Positions 53,699-63,815 of a stretch of 64,000 nucleotides of DNA are shown here, piece by piece (position 1 is the first letter of the stretch; every line of letters begins with the position of its first letter). The DNA comes from Sphingobacteriia bacterium RIFOXYC2_FULL_35_18 (GTDB lineage: Bacteria; Bacteroidota; Bacteroidia; Chitinophagales; Chitinophagaceae), in contig MIAG01000002.1 of the NCBI GenBank assembly GCA_001829005.1, forward strand, positions 378,837 through 442,836. The letters run 5' to 3'. The notes below the pieces were generated by a model. It worked only from the letters and a program-made list of their open reading frames with translations, had not been told where the DNA came from and made no database searches. Both the position numbers and the translations under genes were made by a program.

Positions 53699-54664
53699 AT
53701 GTCAGTTTTAATATTCATAGATCAATCAGAAGGTCATGTAAAAAAATCTTCTTTAGAAGCACTAACCTATGGTGCAGATGTAGCCAAGCAATTGGGAACT
53801 ACTGCTGAAGGAATTGTACTGGGCACTGTAACCGAAGACTTAACAGCTTTAGGCAAATACGGGGTGAGCAAAATTCACCAAGTGAGTAATGCTGCATTAA
53901 ACAATGTAGACGCACAGGTTTATGCAAGTGTAATTAGCGAAGCAGCTACTGCAAGTGGTGCCACAGTAATCGTATTTTCACATAACCAAACCGGTAAAGC
54001 AGTAGCTGCAAGAGTGGCTGCTAAATTAAAAGCCGGTTTAGTAGCAGGGGCTTGCGCATTGCCCAATACCAGCAATGGCTTTTCAGTTAAGAAAACAGTA
54101 TTCTCTGGTAAAGCATATGCACATGTGAATATCCTTTCTGCAGTGAAAGTGATTTCATTAAACCCGAATTCTTATAAAACAGTTGCCACAGAAGGCACTG
54201 CAGTAGTTGAAGCATTAGCGGTAACAGTGAATGAGCCGAAAGTAAAAATTACTGCTGTCAATAAAATCACTGGTGAAGTTCCTTTAACTGAAGCAGATAT
54301 TGTAGTAAGTGGTGGTAGAGGTTTAAAAGGACCTGAACACTGGGGCATTTTATTAGACCTTGCAAAAGAATTGGGTGCTGCTACTGCATGTAGCAGACCA
54401 GTAGGTGATGCACATTGGAGACCACACCATGAACACGTTGGTCAAACAGGTGTTCAAGTTGCTCCTAATTTATATATTGCTATTGGTATTTCAGGCGCTA
54501 TTCAGCACTTAGCTGGAGTAAACAGATCTAAAGTAATTGTAGTGATTAATAAAGATCCCGAAGCTCCATTCTTTAAAGCAGCAGACTACGGTATTGTAGG
54601 AGATGCATTTGAAGTAGTACCTCAACTAACTGCCGCTATTCAAAAAATGAAAGCAGGAGCTTAA
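53699..54664 (+). CDS. etfA: Electron transfer flavoprotein, alpha subunit
   Basis: A 321-residue FAD-binding subunit. The C-terminal FAD domain is clear: VVSGGRGLKGPEHWGILLDLAKELGAATACSRPVGDAHW (by position about 203-242), GQTGVQVAPNLYIAIGISGAIQHLAGV. It carries FAD between ETF dehydrogenases and quinone. It pairs with etfB directly upstream. The four-base overlap with the convergent cupin gene is at its stop. Confidence 0.95.
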   Translation: MSVLIFIDQSEGHVKKSSLEALTYGADVAKQLGTTAEGIVLGTVTEDLTALGKYGVSKIHQVSNAALNNVDAQVYASVISEAATASGATVIVFSHNQTGKAVAARVAAKLKAGLVAGACALPNTSNGFSVKKTVFSGKAYAHVNILSAVKVISLNPNSYKTVATEGTAVVEALAVTVNEPKVKITAVNKITGEVPLTEADIVVSGGRGLKGPEHWGILLDLAKELGAATACSRPVGDAHWRPHHEHVGQTGVQVAPNLYIAIGISGAIQHLAGVNRSKVIVVINKDPEAPFFKAADYGIVGDAFEVVPQLTAAIQKMKAGA

Positions 54665-55005
54665 CCTAAATTGATTCCACCTTTTTCTCGATAGTCTTCA
54701 CGCAATGGCGTGAAGACGTCGAGTATAAAACAGTTGGTAATTGCGCGACCACTGTGCATGGTATTAGAAGGAATTACAAAAACCTGGCCGGGTTCTAATA
54801 CATACTTTACATCTTCTACTGTTAATTCAAAACTGCCATCTAAAATATAAGACACTTGTTCTTGCGGATGTGAATGTGTGGGCAATACCGCACCTGCAGC
54901 AGCTTTTACATGAGAATACGTTGCATTGGCAGTATGAATAAACTGCGCATCATATCCGTCAATTAAATTACAAGAAGGAATATCCTGAATATTAAACAAT
55001 GGCAT
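54661..55005 (-). CDS. Cupin-domain protein
   Basis: A 114-residue single-cupin protein with metal-motif HTHPQEQVSYILDGSFELTVE near residue 42 (H-x-H-x5-E-type, using H/H/E) and a second motif PSNTMHSGRA (His). Metal-dependent but substrate unknown; AxVLPTHSH is usual in sugar-isomerase-like and dioxygenase-like small cupins. It converges on etfA. Confidence 0.85.
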   Translation of the reverse strand: MPLFNIQDIPSCNLIDGYDAQFIHTANATYSHVKAAAGAVLPTHSHPQEQVSYILDGSFELTVEDVKYVLEPGQVFVIPSNTMHSGRAITNCFILDVFTPLREDYREKGGINLG

Positions 55006-55045
55006 AGTAGCTATTTTAGCTTCACAATTTGCACATAAAATTTGG

Positions 55046-55053
55046 TAGTTTTG
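55046..55053 (+). promoter_or_regulatory. -7 box, probably leaderless, of the DUF3817 gene
   Basis: TAGTTTTG matches TAnnTTTG; the ATG of the DUF3817 gene starts only five bases later, so transcription would begin at or very near the start codon. Confidence 0.4.
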
Positions 55054-55058
55054 CCCCT

Positions 55059-55364
55059 ATGCAAAAATCAGCTGGCACTTCCCTCCCTTTTTTTCGAAAG
55101 ATTGGTTACGCAGAAGGAATTTCTTTATTGGTTTTATTAGGAATTGCGATGCCGCTGAAATATTTAGCGGGTTATCCATTAGCAGTAAAATACACAGGTT
55201 GGGCGCATGGACTTTTATTTGTTGCCTATCTAGCTTTGGCATTATGGGTAAAAGAACAAGAAAACTGGCCTTTTAAATATTTGATTTACGCATTTTTAGC
55301 AGCCTTTTTTCCATTTGGAACTTTCCTTTTCGACAAATGGCTGAAGAAACATAACCAAGCATGA
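55059..55364 (+). CDS. DUF3817 membrane protein
   Basis: A 101-residue protein with three membrane segments matching DUF3817: FRKIGYAEGISLLVLLGIAMPLKYLAGYP, then YTGWAHGLLFVAYLALALW, and FLAAFFPFGTFLFDKWLKK. The ATG at 55059 (MQKSAG) is chosen; an earlier in-frame TTG would include the -7 box. Function unknown. Confidence 0.8.
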   Translation: MQKSAGTSLPFFRKIGYAEGISLLVLLGIAMPLKYLAGYPLAVKYTGWAHGLLFVAYLALALWVKEQENWPFKYLIYAFLAAFFPFGTFLFDKWLKKHNQA

Positions 55365-55399
55365 TTCATTCGTATTTTTAAGTTAATTTAGCACACAAT

Positions 55400-55993
55400 A
55401 TGAAGAAGATTGAACTGGAAATTGTAGCGCTTTCTCACAGCATTACACAAACCCACTCTTACGCTGTTGTATTGGGTGAAATTAATGGATTACGTAGACT
55501 TCCTATAGTAATTGGAGGGTTTGAAGCGCAAGCCATTGCGGTTGCATTAGAGAATATGCACCCCAGTCGTCCACTTACACATGACCTCATGAAAAATTTC
55601 ATGAATGCTTTTGGGGTAGAATTACAAGAGATTATAATTAACGATTTACAAGAAGGAATTTTCTACTCTAAACTAGTTTGTTACACCGACAATGATACTG
55701 TGGAAATTGATAGCAGAACCAGCGATGCATTGGCATTGGCGGTGAGATTTGGATGTCCTATTTATACGTATGATAATATTTTAGAAAGTGCAGGCATTGC
55801 CATGGAAGAAGGTGGAACCGCTAAACCTAAAATGGAAGCAGTGGGTGCAGAAGAGCCCGCTGGCACAAGCGAAAGAACAGACCTGAGTTCATTAAATATT
55901 GAAGAACTGAACAACTTACTAAATGAAGTACTAGACCAAGAAGATTATATCAGGGCAATTGCCATACGTGATGAGTTGAAAAAAAGAAAATAG
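55400..55993 (+). CDS. Bifunctional nuclease family protein (DUF151) with UVR tail
   Basis: A 197-residue protein. The N-terminal ~130 residues are DUF151 (IELEIVALSHS, LPIVIGGFEAQAIAVALENMHPSRPLTHDLM). The C-terminal LNNLLNEVLDQEDYIRAIAIRDELKKR is a UvrB/UvrC-interaction (UVR) motif. DUF151 proteins have reported RNase and DNase activity in some organisms. It follows the DUF3817 gene by 35 bases. Confidence 0.88.
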   Translation: MKKIELEIVALSHSITQTHSYAVVLGEINGLRRLPIVIGGFEAQAIAVALENMHPSRPLTHDLMKNFMNAFGVELQEIIINDLQEGIFYSKLVCYTDNDTVEIDSRTSDALALAVRFGCPIYTYDNILESAGIAMEEGGTAKPKMEAVGAEEPAGTSERTDLSSLNIEELNNLLNEVLDQEDYIRAIAIRDELKKRK

Positions 55994-56011
55994 TGCTTTG
56001 CACAAAAGCCC

Positions 56012-56821
56012 ATGGTCATTTTTCCCAATTGCAAAATCAATCTAGGATTACATATTACCGGAAAAAGGCCGGACGGTTTTCATGAATTAGAAACCGTTTT
56101 CTATCCTGTACCATTAAAAGATATTTTTGAATTAGTTACCGCAGCAGAATTGCAATTTGATTCAACTGGCTTATCTATCCCAGGCAATCCAGATAATAAT
56201 CTTTGTATAAAAGCATACCATTTATTAAAACAAGATTTTCCGCATTTACCGCCTGTGCATATGCACTTGCATAAGATGATTCCAATGGGTGCAGGATTAG
56301 GGGGAGGAAGTGCAGACGGTGCATTTGCTTTGCAATTGCTCAACGAAAAATATAAATTAAATATTCCTACTCAAGATTTGATTGCTTATGCTGCAAAACT
56401 GGGAAGCGATTGTCCTTTTTTCATCATCAATAAAGCTTGTTATGCAACAGGAAGAGGAGAAATATTAAAGCCCATTCAATTAGATTTATCGAACCATTAC
56501 TTTGTGTTGGTGAACCCAGGGATTCATGTAAATACCAAGTGGGCGTTTGAACAAATAATCCCTGGTCCATCTAAACAAAATATTGTATCCATTTTGGAAC
56601 AACCCATTGAAGAATGGCGAAAATATTTATTCAACGATTTTGAAGCACCGATTACCAAAGCACACCCTATGATTGGGGTAATCAAAGATCAGCTGTACCA
56701 ATTGGGCGCTAGTTATGCAGCCATGAGCGGCAGCGGCTCTACCCTATTTGGTATATTTAAAACAAAGCCCTCAGATACAATCAAATCTGCATTTGATTGC
56801 AGCGTTTTCATTACATCTTAA
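56012..56821 (+). CDS. ispE: 4-diphosphocytidyl-2-C-methyl-D-erythritol kinase
   Basis: Phosphorylates CDP-ME in the MEP isoprenoid pathway. A 269-residue GHMP kinase: PNCKINLGLHITGKRPDGFHELETVFYPV at residue 5 with the catalytic Lys/Asp region, ATP loop PMGAGLGGGSADGA near 92, and GSDCPFF. The final glycine-rich SGSGSTLFG motif is the third conserved loop. The 143-base gap to gltB shows no gene and no clear promoter match. Confidence 0.95.
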   Translation: MVIFPNCKINLGLHITGKRPDGFHELETVFYPVPLKDIFELVTAAELQFDSTGLSIPGNPDNNLCIKAYHLLKQDFPHLPPVHMHLHKMIPMGAGLGGGSADGAFALQLLNEKYKLNIPTQDLIAYAAKLGSDCPFFIINKACYATGRGEILKPIQLDLSNHYFVLVNPGIHVNTKWAFEQIIPGPSKQNIVSILEQPIEEWRKYLFNDFEAPITKAHPMIGVIKDQLYQLGASYAAMSGSGSTLFGIFKTKPSDTIKSAFDCSVFITS

Positions 56822-56964
56822 TTTTTATCTAAGCTTTTAGCTTTAATATTAGAAATTATTTAAACTTACAACCATTAGTTTAAATAATATTTTGAATTAA
56901 TCCCAGGTTTTATTAATTTAGTTCAGATTGCCGCCATTATTAACCCACGTTTAAACTGGACTGA

Positions 56965-59900
56965 ATGTTTAGTAACCAAAACAATGGAGGCCTCTATAAC
57001 CCCCAATTTGAGCACGACGCTTGCGGCATTGGATTTGTTGCCAATATCAAAGGACACAAGAACCACCAACATATTTCGGATGCACTTACTGTATTAGAAA
57101 ATATGGAACATCGCGGCGCATGTGGATGTGAAGTAAATACAGGAGATGGCGCGGGTATACTGATTCAAATTCCACATGAGTTTTTCTTTGATGAATGTTT
57201 ACTTCTTGGCAAACATTTACCTAATGCGGGCCGCTATGGTGTGGGAATGATTTTTTTCCCTAAATCAGTTGGTCTGCGCGAAGAGTGCAGGGATATTTTT
57301 AATAGGGCTGCAGAAAAACTGGGGTTAGAAATTATTACTTACAGAAAAGTACCTGTAAATAAATCGAACATTGGTTCCACTGCCCTTTCTGTTGAACCTT
57401 GTATGGAACAGGTTTTTATTGCATGCCCCGACCATATTCAAGACCAAGAAGCCTTCGAAAGAAAATTATTTATCCTTCGAAATTATGCTTCCCATACTAT
57501 TAATAATACCATTCGAAAAGATGATATAGGTTTTTACATTGTCTCGCTTTCCTCTAGAACAATTATTTATAAAGGGCAACTTACCAGTAATCAAGTTCGC
57601 CAGTATTTTACCGATTTGTCTAATAAGAGAATGGTGTCGGCATTTGGTTTAGTTCACTCCAGATTTGCTACCAACACTTTCCCTTCTTGGAAACTAGCAC
57701 AGCCTTTTAGATATATAGCACACAATGGAGAAATCAATACGTTACAAGGAAATTTAAACTGGTTGCGATCTAGTGAAAAAGGATTTACAACTCCTGCTTT
57801 TACAAAAGAAGAATTAGACATGATTCTTCCCATTGTTACCAATGGGCAATCGGATTCTGCTTGTTTAGACAATATGATTGAATTGCTCACATTAACGGGC
57901 CGCTCATTGCCTCATGTGATGATGATGTTGATTCCAGAAGCTTGGGATGGAAATAATAGCATGGACCCTGTTAAAAAAGCTTTTTATGAATACCATGCAT
58001 GTTTAATGGAACCCTGGGATGGTCCCGCTTCTATTTCTTTCACCAATGGGCAAATGATAGGGGCCACATTAGATCGGAATGGATTAAGGCCATCTAGATA
58101 TACGATTACCCACGACAACAGAGTCATCATGGCCTCCGAAACAGGTGTGCTCCCCATAGACCCTGCCAATGTAAAAGAGAAAGGCAGATTACAACCGGGG
58201 AAAATGTTTGTAGTAGATATGAGTGAAGGAAGAATTATTTCTGATGATGAATTAAAAGAGAAAATTTGTTCGCAAAAACCGTATGCAGAGTGGTTGAATA
58301 AATATAAAATTCGTTTAGAAGAACTACCTGAGCCACGTGTAATGTTTACGCATTTAGAACACGATCAAGTATTTAAATACCAAAAAGCATTTGGATACAC
58401 AACAGAAGATTTAGATACGATTATTGCCCCCATGGCTATTGATGGCAAAGAACCAATTGGCTCTATGGGGAATGATGCTCCATTGGCTATTTTAAGTAAT
58501 CAACCACAACATTTAAGTGCCTATTTTAAACAATTGTTTGCACAGGTAACCAATCCACCAATTGACCCCATTCGTGAAAAAATGGTCATGTCGTTGGCAA
58601 CCTTTGCAGGAAGCAATGGAAATTTATTAATTGAAGAGCCCACCGCATGTCATAGTGTAGCATTACAACATCCCATTCTCAATAATCATGAATTAGAAAA
58701 AATAAGAAGTATAGATACTGGTGTTTTCCAAGCCAAAACCTTACAAACTTATTTTAGAGCAGATGGGAAACCAGGCTCTTTAAAAGCAGGTATAGATCGA
58801 CTTTGCAGGTATGCGGTTGATGCCGTTCAAGATGGATTTGAAGTAATCATTTTAACAGATCGTGCAATCGATTCGGACCACGCCCCTATTCCTTCATTAC
58901 TAGCCACTGCAGCAGTTCATCATCACTTAATCAAGAAGGGATACAGAGGTCAAGTGGGTTTAATTATTGAAGCTGGAGATGTTTGGGAAACCCATCATTT
59001 TGCTTGCTTAATTGGATTTGGAGCTACAGCCATCAATCCATATTTGGCTTTATCTTCAATTAGAGATATGAAACTATCTAATAAAATAGATAGCCCTTTA
59101 GATATTGAACAATTAAAGAAGAACTACATTAAAGCCGTAAATGATGGCTTGCTAAAAGTGTTTTCTAAAATGGGGATTTCAACCCTGCAAAGTTACCAAG
59201 GTGCGCAAATTTTTGAAATCATTGGAATCAATAGCAGCGTAGTAGATTTATATTTTACAGGCGCTACTTCTAGAATTGAAGGAATGGGACTAGACGAAAT
59301 TGCCAGAGAAACTTTAGCCAAACATTTTTTTGCATTCAGTAAGAAAAATAAAACCATTGATCGCTTACCGGTTGGAGGTGTATACCAATGGAAAAGGAAA
59401 GGAGAATTTCATTTGTTCAACCCGCAAACCATTCACTTATTACAAGATGCAACGAAGAGAAATGATTATACAACTTTCAAAAAATATTCATCGCTCATTA
59501 ATAATCAAAGTGAACAAGCTTGTACCCTAAGAAGTCAATTAGATTTTAAAACAAATCGTCCTTCTATTTCAATAGATCAAGTAGAGCCTGCAGAAAATAT
59601 TTATAAACGTTTTGCAACTGGAGCCATGTCTTTTGGTTCTGTTTCTTGGGAAGCCCATACTACATTGGCCATTGCAATGAATAGACTAGGTGGCAAAAGC
59701 AATACAGGCGAGGGTGGTGAAGATGAAATTAGGTACACCCCTTTGCCAAATGGAGACTCCATGCGTTCGGCTATTAAACAAGTGGCTTCTGCAAGATTTG
59801 GAGTTACTGCACTTTACTTAACAGAAGCAGACGAAATTCAAATTAAAATGGCTCAGGGCGCAAAGCCTGGTGAGGGTGGACAATTACCTGGTCATAAAGT

Positions 59901-61491
59901 AGACGAATGGATTGGAAAAACAAGACATGCAACACCCGGTGTTGGATTAATTTCTCCGCCACCACACCATGATATTTATTCAATTGAAGACTTGGCACAA
60001 TTGATATTTGATTTAAAAAATGCCAATCGTGCAGCACGTATTAATGTGAAACTGGTTTCTAAAGCAGGGGTTGGCACCATAGCCGCAGGGGTTGTTAAAG
60101 CGAAAGCTGATGTGGTATTGATTGCAGGTCATGATGGTGGCACAGGTGCTTCACCTGTAAGTTCAGTGAAACATGCGGGTTTACCATGGGAATTAGGATT
60201 GGCAGAAACACATCAAACCTTGGTAAAAAACAAGTTGCGTTCTAGGGTGATTGTTCAGGCCGATGGCCAAATGAAAACAGGCAGAGATATAGCAATGGCT
60301 GCATTATTAGGAGCAGAAGAATGGGGCGTTGCAACTGCAGCATTGATTGTTGAGGGCTGCATTATGATGCGAAAATGTCATTTAAATACCTGCCCGGTAG
60401 GTGTTGCAACCCAAGATGAAACATTGCGTAAGCGTTTTACTGGTGACCCCAACCATGTAGTAAACTTTTTTAAATTCATTACCCAAGAATTGCGTGAAAT
60501 AATGGCCGAATTGGGTTTTAGAACCGTTAATGAAATGATAGGTCAAACCGACTATTTAAAACAAAGACCGGTTATTAATCATTGGAAATATACCCAGCTT
60601 GATTTATCAAAAATATTATACAAAGAACCTGCTGATTCTAATACAGGGTTATATGCACAAGAATTACAAGACCATGGTTTGGCTGAAGTACTTGATTGGA
60701 AATTATTGTCTGTTGCAAAATTAGCAATTGAAAATGGAGAAAAAGTGTTTGGAGAATTCCCCATAATCAATACAGATAGAACAGTTGGAACGATTGTGTC
60801 CAATGAAATTACAAAACGTTTTAAAAGCATTGGATTACCCGAAGACACGATTCATTTTAAATTCAAAGGAACCGCAGGACAAAGCTTTGGGGCATTCAAT
60901 ACCACTGGACTAAAATTAGAATTGGAAGGAGATGCGAATGATTATTTTGGGAAAGGTTTGAGCGGCGCTAAACTGATTGTATATCCTGATTCATCTGCAC
61001 AATTTATTGCAGAACAAAATAGCATTATTGGAAATGTTGCCTTATACGGAGCAACCAATGGGGAAGCATATATTAGAGGAAAAGCAGGTGAGCGATTTGC
61101 GGTAAGAAATTCTGGTGCCAAAGTAGTAGTGGAAGGAATTGGAGACCATGGCTGCGAATATATGACTGGAGGCATTGCAGTCATTCTAGGTAAAACAGGA
61201 AGAAATTTTGGGGCAGGCATGAGTGGGGGGATTGCTTATATCTATGATACTTCCAATGAATTTGCTAACAATTGTAATGTAGAAATGGTAGAGTTGGATC
61301 CAATAGACGAAGGAGATGCAATGCAATTAAGACTATTGATTCAACAACATTATGATTACACCAATAGTAGCGTTGCTGCTTTTATCTTGAAAGATTTTGA
61401 CAATCAATTGGCCCATTTTATTAAAGTATTCCCTACTGACTTTAAAAAAGCATTGGCTAAAAAAAATCAACACAACACTGTTTTAAAATAA
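56965..61491 (+). CDS. gltB: Glutamate synthase, large subunit
   Basis: 1508 residues. An N-terminal glutamine amidotransferase: a short propeptide of 19 residues precedes catalytic C20 (DACGIGF). Central and FMN-binding domains carry GGKSNTGEGGEDEIRY, KPGEGGQLPGHKV and AGHDGGTGASPVSS. The [3Fe-4S] cysteines are in CIMMRKCHLNTCPVG. The C-terminal GXGXG beta-helix (GNVALYGATNGEAYIRGKAGERF and later blocks) ends it. It makes two glutamates from glutamine and 2-oxoglutarate, with electrons from gltD, five bases downstream. Confidence 0.97.
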   Translation: MFSNQNNGGLYNPQFEHDACGIGFVANIKGHKNHQHISDALTVLENMEHRGACGCEVNTGDGAGILIQIPHEFFFDECLLLGKHLPNAGRYGVGMIFFPKSVGLREECRDIFNRAAEKLGLEIITYRKVPVNKSNIGSTALSVEPCMEQVFIACPDHIQDQEAFERKLFILRNYASHTINNTIRKDDIGFYIVSLSSRTIIYKGQLTSNQVRQYFTDLSNKRMVSAFGLVHSRFATNTFPSWKLAQPFRYIAHNGEINTLQGNLNWLRSSEKGFTTPAFTKEELDMILPIVTNGQSDSACLDNMIELLTLTGRSLPHVMMMLIPEAWDGNNSMDPVKKAFYEYHACLMEPWDGPASISFTNGQMIGATLDRNGLRPSRYTITHDNRVIMASETGVLPIDPANVKEKGRLQPGKMFVVDMSEGRIISDDELKEKICSQKPYAEWLNKYKIRLEELPEPRVMFTHLEHDQVFKYQKAFGYTTEDLDTIIAPMAIDGKEPIGSMGNDAPLAILSNQPQHLSAYFKQLFAQVTNPPIDPIREKMVMSLATFAGSNGNLLIEEPTACHSVALQHPILNNHELEKIRSIDTGVFQAKTLQTYFRADGKPGSLKAGIDRLCRYAVDAVQDGFEVIILTDRAIDSDHAPIPSLLATAAVHHHLIKKGYRGQVGLIIEAGDVWETHHFACLIGFGATAINPYLALSSIRDMKLSNKIDSPLDIEQLKKNYIKAVNDGLLKVFSKMGISTLQSYQGAQIFEIIGINSSVVDLYFTGATSRIEGMGLDEIARETLAKHFFAFSKKNKTIDRLPVGGVYQWKRKGEFHLFNPQTIHLLQDATKRNDYTTFKKYSSLINNQSEQACTLRSQLDFKTNRPSISIDQVEPAENIYKRFATGAMSFGSVSWEAHTTLAIAMNRLGGKSNTGEGGEDEIRYTPLPNGDSMRSAIKQVASARFGVTALYLTEADEIQIKMAQGAKPGEGGQLPGHKVDEWIGKTRHATPGVGLISPPPHHDIYSIEDLAQLIFDLKNANRAARINVKLVSKAGVGTIAAGVVKAKADVVLIAGHDGGTGASPVSSVKHAGLPWELGLAETHQTLVKNKLRSRVIVQADGQMKTGRDIAMAALLGAEEWGVATAALIVEGCIMMRKCHLNTCPVGVATQDETLRKRFTGDPNHVVNFFKFITQELREIMAELGFRTVNEMIGQTDYLKQRPVINHWKYTQLDLSKILYKEPADSNTGLYAQELQDHGLAEVLDWKLLSVAKLAIENGEKVFGEFPIINTDRTVGTIVSNEITKRFKSIGLPEDTIHFKFKGTAGQSFGAFNTTGLKLELEGDANDYFGKGLSGAKLIVYPDSSAQFIAEQNSIIGNVALYGATNGEAYIRGKAGERFAVRNSGAKVVVEGIGDHGCEYMTGGIAVILGKTGRNFGAGMSGGIAYIYDTSNEFANNCNVEMVELDPIDEGDAMQLRLLIQQHYDYTNSSVAAFILKDFDNQLAHFIKVFPTDFKKALAKKNQHNTVLK

Positions 61492-61496
61492 TTACC

Positions 61497-62975
61497 ATGG
61501 GTAAACCAACTGGGTTTTTAGAATTTGATCGACTGGTTCCATCAAAGCAGTCCACCACAGAAAGAGTTGCGCATTATAAAGAATTTGTTGCGCCCTTATC
61601 TGAACAAGCTTTAAATCAACAAAGTTCCAGGTGCATGAATTGCGGTGTTCCATTTTGTCATAATGGATGCCCTTTAGGAAATATTATTCCAGAATTCAAC
61701 GACGCAGTATATAAAAAAAACTGGGCAGAAGCGTATGAAATTCTTTCTTCTACCAATAACTTCCCTGAGTTTACTGGAAGAATTTGTCCTGCACCCTGCG
61801 AGTCTGCTTGTGTGTTGGGCATTAATCAACCCCCAGTTACCATTGAAGAAATAGAAAAGCATATTATTGAAATTGCTTTTGAAAAAGGGTTAGTCATTCC
61901 AAATAAACCAATCACTAGAACAGGAAAGACCATAGCAGTCATTGGCTCAGGACCTGCAGGGCTTGCTGCAGCTGCACAATTGAATTACGCAGGACATCAG
62001 GTAACTGTATTTGAAAGAGACGACGCCCCAGGAGGCTTACTTAGATATGGCATACCAGACTTTAAACTAGAGAAATGGGTGATTGATAGAAGAATTCAAT
62101 TAATGGAAGAGGAAGGAGTGATATTCAAGTGCAATGTTCATGTGGGTGTATCCATTAGCATTAATGATTTATTGCGCGAATACAGCGCCATCGTTTTAGC
62201 TGGTGGCTCTACTATACCTAGAGACTTAAATATAGAAGGAAGGGAATTAAATGGTGTTCACTTTGCGATGGATTATTTAAAACAACAAAACAAAAGAGTT
62301 GCAGATATTCATTTTGATGAAAACCCAATTGTTGCAACAAATAAAAATGTGGTGGTGATTGGTGGTGGCGATACCGGCAGTGATTGCATAGGAACGGCCA
62401 ACAGACAAAAAGCTGCCAGTGTAACCCAGTTTGAATTAATGCCTAAACCACCCATATCAAGAAACAGTCATATGCCTTGGCCTCAATATCCATTTATATT
62501 AAAAACCACTTCTTCGCATGAAGAAGGTGCAAATAGAGAATGGGCCATTGCAACTAAAAAATTCATTGGAGACGAAAACGGAAATCTCAAATCATTGGTT
62601 ACTGTTCAATTGGAGTGGAAAATAACGGAAGATGGAAAGACCGCTGGGTTTATTGAAATTGCTGGGACGGAAAAAGAAATCCCTTGTGAATTAGCTTTGT
62701 TAGCAATGGGTTTTGTGAGTCCACAAAAAACAGGACTTTTAGAAAAATTAGAAATTGAACTTGACGAAAGAGGTAATGTAAAAGCCACCGAAAAACAGTA
62801 TCAAACCAATATTCAAAAAGTATTCGCAGCAGGAGATATGCGAAGAGGGCAAAGCCTAGTGGTTTGGGCCATAAGTGAAGGCAGAGAATGTGCAAGGAAA
62901 GTAGATGAATATTTGATGGGCAGTTCTTTATTAGAATCGAAGGACATCAATACGGTAATGAGCGCCTACCTTTAA
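61497..62975 (+). CDS. gltD: Glutamate synthase, small subunit
   Basis: A 492-residue FAD/NAD(P)H and Fe-S subunit feeding electrons to GltB. N-terminal clusters: SRCMNCGVPFCHNGCPLGN and CPAPCESACVLG. FAD motif VIGSGPAGLAAAAQL near 148, NAD(P) motif VVIGGGDTGSDCIGTANRQ near 285, and a C-terminal FAD segment VFAAGDMRRGQSLVVWAI. Five bases after gltB. Confidence 0.96.
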   Translation: MGKPTGFLEFDRLVPSKQSTTERVAHYKEFVAPLSEQALNQQSSRCMNCGVPFCHNGCPLGNIIPEFNDAVYKKNWAEAYEILSSTNNFPEFTGRICPAPCESACVLGINQPPVTIEEIEKHIIEIAFEKGLVIPNKPITRTGKTIAVIGSGPAGLAAAAQLNYAGHQVTVFERDDAPGGLLRYGIPDFKLEKWVIDRRIQLMEEEGVIFKCNVHVGVSISINDLLREYSAIVLAGGSTIPRDLNIEGRELNGVHFAMDYLKQQNKRVADIHFDENPIVATNKNVVVIGGGDTGSDCIGTANRQKAASVTQFELMPKPPISRNSHMPWPQYPFILKTTSSHEEGANREWAIATKKFIGDENGNLKSLVTVQLEWKITEDGKTAGFIEIAGTEKEIPCELALLAMGFVSPQKTGLLEKLEIELDERGNVKATEKQYQTNIQKVFAAGDMRRGQSLVVWAISEGRECARKVDEYLMGSSLLESKDINTVMSAYL

Positions 62976-63022
62976 CTATTTGAGTCATTTTTTTTGGTGA
63001 AAGCCAAACTGTTTAATATCTT

Positions 63023-63790
63023 ATGAGCGCTATGGCGCTGTTAAAGAAAGTTGGCTTATTCCTATTCACCATTTATGCTTTAATCACATTTGTGATTGCC
63101 ATGCTCTTGGTTTTTCCTTTTGCCATGTTAGCCATTTCTGCTGGTAAAGTAAAAGGAGGAAATTTAGTGTACCGTTGTTGTAGAATTTGGGCTCAACTTT
63201 GGTACTACAGCATTGGAGTATCACATAAAGAAATTTATGAACACCCACACGACACCAACAAGCAATATATTTTTGTAGCCAACCATATTTCCTACATGGA
63301 TATCCCCCCAATTGTTTTAGCTATCCATCAACCCATCAGGGCATTGGGAAAATATGAAATGGTTAAAGTACCCGTATTTGGTTGGATTTATAGAGCAGCT
63401 GTTATTTTAGTGAATAGAAAAGATGCAGAAACAAGAGCTAAAAGTGTTCGTGCCCTAAAAGCTGCTATTAAAAATCATATTTCCATTATTATTTTTCCTG
63501 AAGGAACATTTAATGAAACCAGACAACCCTTAAAAAGTTTTTTTGATGGCGCTTTTAGAATTGCTATTGAAACTCAAACTCCTATTAAACCACTTTTGTT
63601 AGTAGACACACTCAAACGTATGCATTATCGTTCCCTTTTCGAATTAAACCCAGGTGAGAATAGAGTGGTTTATTTAAAGGAGGTACCAGTTGAAGGGCTT
63701 ACTATGAAAGATTTACCCATATTAAAAAATACCGTTTACCAAATGATGGAAGAGGGGTTGAAACGTTATATCTCTTATCCCACTCCTTAA
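63023..63790 (+). CDS. 1-acyl-sn-glycerol-3-phosphate acyltransferase (PlsC family)
   Basis: A 255-residue membrane acyltransferase. One or two N-terminal hydrophobic helices, then the motif block FVANHISYMDIPPIV (H-x4-D, HISYMD) and FPEGTFNE (substrate-binding EGT) with later FKS-type basic region. It transfers an acyl chain to lysophosphatidate or a related lysolipid. The exact acceptor is unclear. 48 bases after gltD. Confidence 0.87.
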   Translation: MSAMALLKKVGLFLFTIYALITFVIAMLLVFPFAMLAISAGKVKGGNLVYRCCRIWAQLWYYSIGVSHKEIYEHPHDTNKQYIFVANHISYMDIPPIVLAIHQPIRALGKYEMVKVPVFGWIYRAAVILVNRKDAETRAKSVRALKAAIKNHISIIIFPEGTFNETRQPLKSFFDGAFRIAIETQTPIKPLLLVDTLKRMHYRSLFELNPGENRVVYLKEVPVEGLTMKDLPILKNTVYQMMEEGLKRYISYPTP

Positions 63791-63793
63791 ACG

Positions 63794-63801
63794 TATTTTT
63801 G
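63794..63801 (+). promoter_or_regulatory. -7 box of priA
   Basis: TATTTTTG matches TAnnTTTG and lies 14 bases before the TTG start codon of priA, immediately after the acyltransferase stop. Confidence 0.5.
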
Positions 63802-63815
63802 TTTAAAATCTCAAT